From NCBI GenBank assembly GCA_028023455.1, contig JAQFVV010000205.1:1285353-1349352 (forward strand): a stretch of 64,000 nucleotides of DNA, given 5' to 3'. A program made the position numbers and the translations under genes. This DNA comes from Epiperipatus broadwayi (Eukaryota > Onychophora > Udeonychophora > Euonychophora > Peripatidae). How positions within the stretch are numbered: position 1 is the stretch's first letter; each line of letters opens with the position of its first letter. Of this stretch, positions 35,282-45,606 are shown piece by piece. The notes below the pieces were generated by a model, which did no database searches, had not been told where the DNA came from, and saw only the letters and a program-made list of their open reading frames with translations.

Positions 35282-37132
35282 AGTTATTAATTAATAAAGT
35301 TAAAGGACATTGAAAACCAATATTAAGCTCTTTATTCTTAACAGAAATTATTTTTCTATGCAAATTAGGAATGTAGAACATGTCAATACACTATTTCGTT
35401 ATTATAACGTTCGATGTAACCTCCCTTCTAAGATTAAAAATAACTAATTAACAGCATTTTTTAAAAAAAATTCTTTTATATCAAAACAATCTTGTTTTTA
35501 GATTTTAAACTTTAAATTATATAATTAGTTTGCCATCTGTGCATTATACATTAATTTAAATAAAATTATTCAATTCTCTTTTCTATATATATATTTCTAG
35601 TTGAAGGTGATTTTATATTTTTCCACTTTTATTTGAAAGAAATGTAATGGCATATATTTATTTCGTTACATTATAGACCATCTATCATTTTTATGTTTGT
35701 ATGCAAATGTTTTTATTAATATACGATTTTACAATATCCAATTCTGCTTTAATCAGTTTTATAATTCTCAGTATTATTTTTTTCTAGTAGATTCATATTC
35801 ATAAAATTAAATTTCTAAATAAAAAGGCTTTCAATGAAGATTTGCCACTTTACAATGAAATGGAGTTTGTCATAACAGGTGCAGATAGCCCGTATTACCA
35901 AACATCTTTGCATACACTGAGTAGTCAAAAGCATTGCATTACCTTTAATTTTATATCTAAAAGTGTAATAGATTTAATAATATATTCATCTTCCATTCAG
36001 CCATTTAATTTCATGATTTTTATTTAAATTAATAAACATTACCTGAATAAGCCTATGAGGAACACATATATGAACATTATTAGCATGTATAGGCATATAT
36101 AATGTCACTATTAATATTTAAAATAAATTGAATAACTTCTTTTCTCAATGGAGGCAATGCCACTAATAGATAAGCCCATGAGCCAGCTTTTAGTCATTAT
36201 AAAAGTATTGCTATTATATGTAGCAAATAAATTATTATTTATCCAGTATAAAATGTCCATAATAAATTGACCCCACCTGTAGTGCTATGTTTAAAAAAAA
36301 AATGCTGAATGATGTTTATGGACCAAATGCTTTTTACTACACTGTAGAGTTTAATGACACCAAGAAAAAGTGTTCTCACTTCATTATTAATGGCTTCTTT
36401 TGATGCCACTGTACTTTATAGTGCATTTAAATAGCATTTGGTCCATCTATATCAAGCAGGATCAGCATTATGGATAGTGAAAAAGTTGCATTTATTATGG
36501 ATGTTTTATAATGGATAAATAATAATTTGTTTGCTGTATTTAATAGCTTTACCCGTATAATAATCCCATGTTGGTCTATGAGTTTGTCTCTTAATAGTAT
36601 TGTCTGAAGATGATTTTGTTGTTTCCATTGAAAAAGAGTTTATTCACCCTCTTTTAGTTAATAAGGACATTATATATGCTAGATATGTTGATTATATATT
36701 TTTTTTTTATGTGTGTTGCTTATAAGCTTATTCAGGTAATGTTTACTAAAATAAAATCTTGAAATAAAGTGGATGAAGGAAAATGAAGACATTAATAAAT
36801 CAATTAAATGTTTAAATTTAAAATTAAGACCATGGACTGCTGCTATACATCTGCATGAAAAAATCAATTTCCCTATAAAATGGCAAGTTTTCATTAAAAG
36901 TTTAAAACATGGTAAATTTAAATCTGACAGAAAAAATATTTTAAAATCATGCTCAATAAGCAAATAAAATTTTTTACATATAAGCATAAAAGTAATAGAA
37001 TATCTATTAATAATCCATAGATTGATATGCTCTATTTAACTAATTTGCATAGAAAAATAATTTCCAATATGAATTAAGAAATTTATATTGGTTTCCATGT
37101 CCTTTATCTTTAAATGAATTAATTAATAACTT
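35282..37132. mobile_element. Long degenerate foldback element, ~1.85 kb
   Basis: Ends are inverted complements: AGTTATTAATTAATAAAG..ATTTTTCTATGCAAATTAG (35282-35370) with CTAATTTGCATAGAAAAAT..TTAATTAATAACTT (37039-37132). Inner pairs: TAAACATTACCTGAATAAGC (36034) with GCTTATTCAGGTAATGTTTA (36725), AATTATTATTTATCCA (36231) with TGGATAAATAATAATT (36514), and TTTATGGACCAAATGC (36315) with GCATTTGGTCCAT (36430). The centre is near 36390. The left arm holds about 350 extra bases. No transposase recognised; a short plus-strand frame at 36773-36967 (with RPWTAAIHLHEKINFPIKW) is unidentified. Confidence 0.75.
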
Positions 37133-37422
37133 ATTTTAAAGTTAAATTTGAAAATGATAAGAAAGCACAGTTGGTTTATGCCTGGTTTGCAAATTTTTAT
37201 TGTTAGGTATTGTAGAACAGTATGAATGAAATTAATATAGCTCAACTTTTTAAGCTTTATAACAGAATTAAAAACAATAGTGCTATTATAATTCTGCATT
37301 TTTTGAACTTGAGAATGAAGTTGATCATTTCTTAAAAAAGCTGGTGCCAAAATTAAAGATGGTTGGCTTGACACATATAAAACTAAAATTGGTACCTATA
37401 ATTAATTCAAAAAATTTGCAAT

Positions 37423-37852
37423 AGTGGTAAAGTTAAATCACTTAACATCACATGATCACCATTACTTATGCTAGCACATAACTGTTATTAAACAGGCAAA
37501 ACTCTCCATACAGTAGTGCCACCTTGTGCTAATCAGAGTAATCAATGGATGCCAGAAGGCTTGTGCATAAAATTCCCATCTAGTGCCTACTCACCCAATA
37601 TCCCCAGACTAGTTTCTGGCTTGTGGCCTTCGTCAGTGAGGAGCCTTGGATCTGAGATTCTGGTGCAGTGCTCTCAGATCCAAAGCTCCTTACTGACAAA
37701 GGCCACAAGCCAGTCTGGGGATATTGGATGAGTAGGCACTAGGTGGGGATTTTATGCACAAGCCTTCTGGCATCCATTGATTACTCTTGTTAGCACAGGG
37801 TAACACTACTGAATGGAGAGTTTTGCCTGTTTAATAACAGTGGTAAAGTTAA
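37423..37852. mobile_element. Family A palindromic element with 14-bp target-site duplication
   Basis: The element (37437-37838) is flanked by AGTGGTAAAGTTAA at 37423-37436 and 37839-37852. Left arm begins ATCACTTAACATCACATGATC and includes CAAAACTCTCCATACAGTAG; right arm ends TGGAGAGTTTTGCCTGTTTA. The arms meet around 37655. It encodes no protein: the frame at 37516-37731 is only the repeat read through. A 14-bp duplication fits retrotransposition by target-primed synthesis. The left end carries about 30 bases more than the right. Confidence 0.88.
37601..37642 (-). ncRNA. Small hammerhead ribozyme (family A), core intact
   Basis: On the minus strand: stem I TCCTCA with TGGGGA; core CTGACGA (N7 is C); stem II AGGC-CACAA-GCCA with three G-C pairs, where other copies have A-U and U-G pairs; GAAA; ACTAGT palindrome; cleavage-site C at 37607. 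The mirrored copy in the right arm (plus, 37686-37720) reads CTGACAA and lacks GAAACTA, so only one arm keeps a usable ribozyme. Confidence 0.82.
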
Positions 37853-39840
37853 TAGCATTCTTAATTACAACTGATCTTTCAATTTATAATAAGACATTTA
37901 AATAACAAATAAATAAATTTGATAACATAAATGCTATTTAGCATTGTTTTTATCAATAACTGTGGTTTCATTTTATATTGGAACTAAAGGGGCATAGTCC
38001 CCTGTTGCCTTTGGTGCCAAATTCGAGGTCTCACTCCGCTCACCCTCACCTTTTTGACAAAGCTTATGGAAAAATAATTATTTTTTAACACTTCTTTCCA
38101 TACAATATATATAGCTTTTTGAAATCCCAACAGTATTACATTGAAGTTAGATAAAATTAAAAAGGAATGATTCTAAGTTCTATTTCTGAAAACAGATTAT
38201 TTATTGACAAAGAAAAGAAATATTGAAAGATTATGGTAACAAAGATATTATTATCAATACTTCAAATTATTTTTTTCCAAAGACAAAAAAAAAAACAATG
38301 AAAGATTCAAATATATTAAGCTTTTCCATTGTTTCAACCACAATATAACATATTGCATAAAATCGTCACTTCCTTTGCGTACACAAAGACTCTAGAAGTA
38401 CATTTAATTTAAAGAAATTTAAAAAAAAAACAACTATAAATTATATTTATATATTTTATCAAAAACTATAAAATTTCTTCGAAAATTAAAGTCTATTTTT
38501 AGTGCATTAAATAACTCACATTAACTGTTTCATAAAGTGCGGCTTGGGCCAGAACAGATTTTTTGTTAAATATAAATAATTGTTAATACTTTTTAGAATA
38601 GTATATTTTTTACTACACATGCTCTGTTTAAATGCGAGATTTTTAACATTTTTTTTTTTTTCCTAAAGCTGGCTAGATAGGAGACATTTATGTCGGATTT
38701 TTAGCGAATTGTGTCATTTGGTTCTATTGTTTCACTTATATATATATAGTCTTGATATAAGATTTTCTATAAAGAAATTCTAGTTTTATTTTGATAAAGA
38801 TGCTCCACATTGAAAGCCATGCTCATTAATTATATATCATATAATCTTGCAGAATATAATTGTTACATTTTTCTACAGTTTATATATTATTAATTTAATA
38901 TTAATGTTATAAATACATTATTACCAATGGAAAAAGGGGCCAATGGAATTGAATTAATTATTCCACATGATTGTGTCAATAATAATGAATATATTTATTT
39001 TGAATTAAAATTTAAAGTATATATCTAATCTAATAATGGTATAATAATTTCTAAACTAAAAAACGATTAGGAATAATCGCAGATATTGCTTTAGAGAAGA
39101 GAGGATCATACAGTGTCTTGCAATTCATATATTACTCTCACAATAAATTGTAATCAGTATAATATAGTAAATTAATTTCTGAGAGGAATTGTCAAAAGAA
39201 GTTAAGATTTTGAAACATTTGTTGAGCTGTCTTTTTAACTAAAATATTTGTATCCAAGCAATGTGAATTTTCTGTTTACATGTGTGGTGTCTATTTTTAG
39301 CACTTTTATTTATGCCAATGAGATTTTATTTTGGTGCACAAATGATATTCATATATGCATTAGAATTATAGATAATTGAGTCTTCCTTACATGTTTTTTG
39401 CCTTTGAAATTTTACGTTTTGACTGCTCCATCATAAATCTATTAGAACCAAAATAGTTATATACTGTAATAGTAAATAATGATGAAGTAATTAAATTATC
39501 TTTATGCTGCGTCATGTTGGGATCCCAGATTTAACATTGCTATTAATAATTATGAAGAATTTTGTTTGGACATCTTTGTTGAGGGTGCTGATAGACCATC
39601 AACTTTTCTTCTCTCTTGCAGCTTTCTTTAGTGCTATATTATCGATTTTACATTCATTTTAATGGCAGAAACTATACTGATTTGCTAGTCAAAAAAAAAT
39701 CTGAAGTTGGCAGAAGTCTACTGCTAAAATAAATTTCAAAGGATCTAAATCATACCTACAAGGCGCACTGATTAATAGAGAGCATTTACGAGGGCAATTG
39801 AGTACTCCATTTTTTTGTTGTTAGCAAACAGCAAGGAAAA
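37853..39840. other. Mostly unassigned DNA
   Basis: No gene recognised. A short less AT-rich block at 37985-38070 (CCCCTGTTGCC, GAGGTCTCACTCCGCTC) has no match here and no open frame of note. Confidence 0.35.
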
Positions 39841-40590
39841 TTACCTTGTTTTTGTCATTTATTTAAATATTTATAAATTATTTTTATACAATATTTGCAT
39901 AATAATTATTTAAAAACAGCCCTATTGATTCAGCGTAATGGGTAGAATGGCCAATTTGGGATTGGGAAGCCCAAGATCGATTCTGGCACTCATAGGTTTG
40001 GTGCTTGAACTTCTTATGAATTCCCTAGCAATAAAGCTGTACACCTTTTTTTTTTAAATTTAAAAATAAAAGGCAATTTGGTTTTATTTGACAATGCTTT
40101 ATTTTTAAAAATATAAATTAAATTATCCATAAACAGAAAATATGGTAGTATGACTAGCACCTTTTTAAACATTTTTCCCATGGTACTCTGCAATATTGTA
40201 ATGTTTTAAAAATTATAAATGCAATTTTAAATATTAAATAAATTTATAATGGCTTCACATTTATTTGTTCACATTAAAAAAAAAAATTCAGTCAATCAAT
40301 TTCATTAATTTTCTTTTTTTGCTGGATAAGCACACTTTTTTTTTTTTTTTTACATTATTCAGTAACAAAAAAGTTTATTGTTCTCATGTATTATCTTTAT
40401 ATTATTTTTTCTATATATCCTAAGTTTAAGTATGATTTTTAAGGATGTTTTTCATTTATAATCTTCTATTTCTAACAAATGAAGTCCACTTTATTAAATT
40501 CTCATACAAAATCAGTGTTTAATACCAAAATCAAATGTTAAATTAGTATAAAATTTGCCACCAGGAAGAATAATTGACAGTTGAATGATT
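39841..40590 (+). repeat. Dispersed repeat, copy 1 (partner 58560-59170)
   Basis: Shares with 58560-59170, in order: AATTATTTAAAAACA, CAATGCTTTAT/AATGTTTTAT, AAAAATTATAAAT followed by CAATTTTAAA, TTCACATTTATTTGTT-like, TATTGTTCTCAT, TATACTAAAACCAAAA-like and TTGCCACCAGGAAGAATAAT. Divergence is high. No protein. The SINE at 39917 interrupts it. Confidence 0.55.
39917..40057 (+). mobile_element. tRNA-derived SINE ending in poly-T, third family
   Basis: Head CAGCGTAATGGGTAGAATGG is A-box-like and AAGATCGATTCTGGCACTC B-box-like. The body ends AATAAAGCTGTACACC and a run of T. Flanking ATTTAAAAA at 39908-39916 and 40058-40066 is a 9-bp target-site duplication. The T-run end is where a Pol III transcript would stop. 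Confidence 0.72.
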
Positions 40591-40639
40591 AATTAACAGA
40601 ACAGTAATTATTTTGAAAAATGAAATCCAGTTTCTCTCT

Positions 40640-41220
40640 CTATATATTAGCCTATATACTACAGATGGAAACAGAATGGATGAAATTAATGATAGAATTA
40701 AACTTGGTTGAAGTGCTTCTGGTAGAAATAACAATACTAATTGGAAATATGTCTATGTATTTGAAAAAGGTTTTTAATAAATGTGTTTTACCAGTTCTTA
40801 CTTATGGATCTGAGACTTGGACACTTAATAGAGGAGCAACACAGTCAGACCATTGGAATTAAGTATGGAGAGATGCATGTTAGAAGTAACAAGAAGAGAT
40901 CGAAAACACAATATATGGGTAAGAGAACAAACAGATGTTACTGACATCATTGAAAGAATTAAAATACTGAAATGGAATTGGGTTGGACAGATTGCTAAAA
41001 GAGCTGATAATAGATGGACAATTGAAATCTTAAACTGGATTCCAAGTGATTGTAAAAGACCCAGAAAGTATCCACTTGTGAGATGGAAGGATAAAATAAT
41101 AAAGTGTGCAGGGGTGATTTGGAGAGAGAGGTTAAAGATCGGAGAAGTTGGATTGAATTTGGAGAGACCTTCATCTTGCAATGGATTGATAATGGTTGAT
41201 AATGATGATGATGATGATAC
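40640..41220 (+). pseudogene. RTE-like LINE, copy 3 (C-terminal part)
   Basis: Plus strand 40640-40860 contains LIYLQMETEWMKLMIELN-like remains and LTYGSETWTLNRG. 40853-41180 gives MERCMLEVTRRDRKHN, then LKWNWVGQIAKR, RPRKYPLVRWKDKI and LERPSSCNGL, the conserved tail of RTE-type LINEs. It ends in a GATGAT microsatellite (41203-41218). Same family as copies at 1.3 and 25.9 kb; this one has the cleanest C-terminus. Confidence 0.8.
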
Positions 41221-43740
41221 TAGCCTCTTAATATATTTTGAACCAAATAATTTTAAGAAATGTAAAGTACCATTAGGCACCAGAAATGATCAAACTTAGA
41301 ATATTACTATCTTATGGATTATATACTTAATAATTTGACAATTCTTTATTAAATAATAACATATTAATAACATTAATAATCACATCATCGAAATATGTGT
41401 ATAATATTATTAGACTAAATAAAGAATGTCTCAATAAGATGAAAGTAGAAAAAAAACCTCAAAAAATTAGCGTTTGATGAAAATAAAAAAAAAGATTAAT
41501 TTTGTGCAGGTAATAAATAAGTAAATAAGTAAAGAATTATACTCTCAGAGAATTAATGCAAGCTTCTAAAAATTTAAATGTAGAAAAGGTAGAAGCTTAA
41601 ATGAAGCGGCAGAGGAAATAATTTTAGATTAATGGATGAAAAACCTTTAATCTCGTTATTGAATTATTTTAATGTGAATGCTAAGTATTTAGAATTGAAA
41701 GATTATAATGATGAGATTTTTGTAGAGAAATGAGAAATTTATGTATTATAAATTAATAGCAACAATCTCTGTTATGCACATACTTCTCTCCTATTGTATT
41801 ACAAATAAACTTAAAGTAAATTAGAAGTATAAGAAGTATTTAAGCATGATGAGAAAATTTATGTCTTTGATTCCTTTTTAAGTACAGTTTATATTAAGAA
41901 GATTGGAATTGGAAAGTGATATCTTACAATTATGGGTAAAATTATGTAAGGGAAATTGTAAAAATAGAAAGAGCTCTGAAGAATCCTGTTGGATAGTCAA
42001 AATGTCAGCTACCTTTTGGAAGTTTGCAATAGTAAAATATTGTATTTACATTGCATATAGTGCATAGAAGATTGGAAGAAAGAAATGAAGAAGTCTATTG
42101 GTCAGTCGAAACTATCAGCTAGTTTTGGAAGTTTTGAAATAATAGAATATGACATTTTCTTTGTGCAAAGTATATAGAAGAGTATTAATTTTGTTTGTTA
42201 TATTAGTAAATTATAATATGAAAAACCACATAGCGCAATGGTTATGGATCCTCCTGTTATGCATAGGTTTTGAAAGTTTTTTCAACAGACTTATGGAATT
42301 TTGTTTAATAGGTAGTTGACCCATAATTAACCTATATAATCATCCATTATCTTTACCATTTCTCTTTGAGAAATAATTATAGAAAATGTCTAGTAGTGGG
42401 TCATTTGACAATTATTTTACTATTTATCTATTTTATATAATAAATCTTCAGATGGATTTGGAATTGGGTAGAGTAGAATAGGCTTCAAGCAAAGCTATTT
42501 TTTATCATGTTTACTATTTTTATTTTATTTTTATATGAAAAACCTAACAGACATAATGAAAAATATAAATTACTGCAGTATTTTTTCGCAAATTATTTGA
42601 ACAAATGAATCTGCTATACAAATATGTGCAGAAAAAGGAAAGAAGATGGGGTTAAATTTAGTAAAAAAAACCCAAAGATATTTATAATAAAAAAATTAGA
42701 AAATGAGAATAATAAATGGATAATGGGAAAATACAGTATCAAATTCATGATGTTGACTTAATTTGGGTGATAAAGTTAGAAATACTATATTATGAAATAT
42801 ACATCAAAATGGGGAAGGAAATTGATAATATAAACAACAACAATAAAAAGACATGGTGTTAAAAAATTAGTCACTTTGCTTATAATAGATGTAAATGAAT
42901 AGAATCTTACGGAAAAGAGTTGCTCATATCTAGCCTTACAGAGCTGAGATGATGTATGTTACATATGGATAGTGATAATTTTCAATAAAATTCAATAATT
43001 ATATAAGAAGATATGTACTAGAAGAAAATATGAAGCCAACATATAAAGATATATAAAGTAAAATTTTTCATAAGAAAAATGTCAGAAGAAAACAAAATGT
43101 TTGCATGAATACACTTTGTAGATGGGACCAAATTACTAAAATAATGTTTAATCAGGTTAATTTGAATAATATTTAAATGTGCCAGTGAATTTGCTGATGA
43201 TTACATTCCAATTGTACCTATATAAAATCTTGAATTGAATCTTTAGAATATTCACCATATTACAAAGTGTTAGGAAATGGGATATAAAAATAGAAAATTG
43301 AATAAGTGGGAAAATATTCATGGAAATTAAAAGTGTATGGTAAAAATTTACACTAATAGTTGAACTTGTCATATGATTTGTAAGGGTGTTAAGCAGAAAT
43401 TGTTAAACATCCAATATTAAATGTAATAGTTGTAGTAAAGATAAAGAGCGAATAATAAAATTGTGGGTTGTTATGAGAAAAAGAATTATACTTGAGAAAT
43501 AATAAAGAATTTTGGGAATAAAATAATCAAAAAATAGAGATCTTTTAAAAAAAGTGAAATAGAAGCATAGACTGAACTAAGCAGTAATTTAAATACAGAA
43601 AAATGAAAAAAATTATAAGCCATAATAATTATCTTCCATTATGTAAGATATAATTTTACCATTACAGACTACTATAATTTAAAAATGAGTAAATTTGAAT
43701 CAGGAATAAAATAATAAAAAAATGATTTAGATTTTTAAGT
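41221..43740. other. AT-rich DNA without recognised gene
   Basis: Minor repeat: TTTTGGAAGTTT..AATAGAATAT-like segments at 42007 and 42120 share GTCAGTCGAAACTATCAGCTA/GTCAAAATGTCAGCTA, a diverged tandem pair. A tRNA-like TAGCGCAATGGTTATGG at 42232 lacks a B box. Nothing else seen. Confidence 0.4.
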
Positions 43741-43742
43741 TT

Positions 43743-44100
43743 AAACAAAGGGAGTACATTACTCTCTCCAGGTTATGACTTAAAAGCGCGCTATATGTGA
43801 ATGAAGGGTCAAGAGTAGCGTGAATTCAAATGAATCTACCTATTCTTGGTAGCTCTGATGTTTACCAAGAATAGATGGATTCATTTTTCTTGATCCTTTG
43901 TTCAACATTTATAGCCTGGTGGAGAGTGATTTACTCCTTTATTTACATATACATTGAGCTATGTCCAATTTAAATTTTTTTAAGATTAAACAAAGGGAAT
44001 AAATCTCTCCCCCCCAGGCTATGACTTGAAAGTACTTTTAAATCGTGAATAAGATCAAGAATGGGGTGAATCTAGGTAGTTTTGATGTTTGTAAACTGCT
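43743..44100. repeat. Palindromic repeat plus a third half-copy
   Basis: 43743-43860 and 43861-43948 are inverted complements (AACAAAGGGAGTA..CTCTCC and GGAGAGTGATTTACTCC; CTATTCTTGGTA and TACCAAGAATAG). 43984-44100 repeats the left half in direct orientation (ATTAAACAAAGGGAATAAAT, GGCTATGACTTGAAAG). MITE-like, no coding. Confidence 0.7.
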
Positions 44101-44126
44101 ATGTCTAGCTGATCTAAGAGGGCATT

Positions 44127-44738
44127 TTCCACAAGTACTAATCACTACTACACAATGAACGATAATAGCATTTTAACTATTTATGTACATACGATTATTT
44201 TATATAAGGTCCAAAGGCGTACATAAATAATAATGTAGACCAATATGACCTGCAAATGTTCTGGCTAACTGTTCCCACATTCGGCGGCCAGCTCTCCACA
44301 CTTGAGGTCACCGTGCCAAGGGAGACATTGTGCTCCAGCTTATGTCTGTGTGCACAGGTGAAGCTCCAAGAATCAAGTGAAGTCTTATTGATTCAGTTTA
44401 TGCAGAGGCATTCATTGTTTCAAACCTTGAAATTGATTGGCTCATACGCCCATCCATCTGCTCAGGTTCCTTCATTTCAATGCTCCATACAAGAATTTAC
44501 ATTGTTATTTCTCTGACTTTAATTAATGAGTTATTTTTTAGTTTATCTTATGAAGGAAATCTGAACTCAAATTCCTTTAATTAGACAGTTTTTACTTTTA
44601 GAAAACAATCTTTTTCTAATCTTAAAAGTTATAAATCTTTTACTTACTATTTAAACAGAATCAGCCTTTTGATTTTGTTTAATTTGTTAAACTTATTATT
44701 TTTTCTCATTAAGTTTATACCTATATTATGTAACGGTA
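44127..44738 (-). repeat. Gypsy-associated LTR-like repeat, copy 1
   Basis: Closely matches 55074-55780 over about 600 bases (CACAAGTRCTAATCAC, GAACGATAATAG, GGCGTACATAAAT, GGCCAGCTCTCC, TTTATCTTATGAAGGAA, CTCATTAAGTTTATA). The 55-kb copy abuts the start of a minus-strand Gypsy Gag, so this one may be the 3' LTR or a solo LTR. A PLE has inserted at its right edge. Confidence 0.65.
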
Positions 44739-44750
44739 TACGCCGTTACA

Positions 44751-44900
44751 AAATAAATAAAAATAAACTCTTTCACCTTATTTTCTTTATTAAAAGTGGT
44801 CAAAATACATTTAAAATAATTATAAAATACACCAAATCTTTTAAAAACTTGTTTTTTATTTTTTTGCCACCAAAAATGAAATATATATTAAAATATATAT
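44751..44900 (-). repeat. Inverted terminal piece of the PLE
   Basis: Reverse complement of 45399-45541 (TTTTTTGCCACCAAAAATGA versus TCATTTTTGGTGGCAAAAAA, and CTCTTTCACCTTATTTTC versus GAAAATAAGATGAAAGAG). Inverted truncated copies at the 5' end are common in PLEs and come from the insertion mechanism. Confidence 0.85.
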
Positions 44901-44902
44901 GT

Positions 44903-45541
44903 TAATTTTAAAATTATTCCTTTAGAATGTATAATTAAACAAAAAGAAAGATTTGAAAAGGAAAGTTTATATATAAAGATGTTAAATCCTGTTTTGAATA
45001 GGATATTATAAAATAAAAGAAAAAAAGAGAATAAATGTTTTGTAAAATTTAATGGAATGGTTTTTTTTTTTTTTTAAAAGAAAGGAATGTAAAAATGTGT
45101 TTTGTTTTAAAAAGGAAAGGAATATAAAAATGTGTTAATTGAAGATAGGATGATAAAAACTATATTTTGTAACAATAAAAGGTTTATATAAGCAAATTGT
45201 AAAGTTGAAAGCTGTTATGAAAAAGAAATCATTGTAAGTAAAGAATATATTTTCCAAAATAGTATGTATATGTGGCAGGATTTTTGTTTTTATTTGTTTA
45301 TAAAAAATTTTTATAAATTTTTTTTTTCTTATATATTTTTAGTTTCTTGAAAAAGACTATAGAAAAAATGAAGAAATAGTCGAAACATTGGAAATCTATT
45401 TTAATATATATTTCATTTTTGGTGGCAAAAAAATAAAAAACAAGTTTTTAAAAGATTTGGTGTATTTTATAATTATTTTAAAAGTATTTTGACCACTTTT
45501 AATAAAGAAAATAAGATGAAAGAGTTTATTTTTATTTATTT
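44903..45541 (+). repeat. Upstream pLTR of the PLE
   Basis: Near-identical to 48132-48755. Begins inside the end of the ORF (TTTTAAAATTATTCCTTTAG, coding for the GIY-YIG C-terminus), passes the stop, 3' UTR and hammerhead-like motif. Confidence 0.85.
45343..45396 (+). ncRNA. Hammerhead-like motif in PLE pLTR (degenerate)
   Basis: GACTAT (45355-45360) pairs with ATAGTC, then GAAAC follows, as stem II and GAAA of a hammerhead. TTTC upstream pairs with GGAAA downstream as stem I. The CUGANGA core is replaced by TTGAAAA and stem III is ACAT here, ACGT in the other copy, so the ribozyme is probably inactive. The arrangement matches known PLE hammerheads. Confidence 0.45.
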
Positions 45542-45606
45542 TGAATATATGAAACTTGGATTTTTGAACACAGGAGAAAGGAAATTTGTAGAAAATTTAT
45601 GGTAAA

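Noticed and set aside
36679-36987. 102-codon minus-strand frame in the foldback
   Set aside because: Cys/Phe/Leu-rich reading without domain; overlaps inverted repeat arms and an equally unsupported plus-strand frame.
37516-37731. 71-codon frame in a palindromic repeat
   Set aside because: The sequence is the family A repeat with its hammerhead; the frame is chance and not kept in other copies.
40825-41280. 151-codon minus-strand frame
   Set aside because: Shadow of the LINE C-terminus that reads correctly on the plus strand.
42228-42300. tRNA or SINE head (TAGCGCAATGGTTATGG)
   Set aside because: No B box at the right distance and no repeat partner in the window.
44256-44516. 86-codon frame
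   Set aside because: Lies in the LTR-like repeat; the homologous 55-kb copy does not keep the frame.
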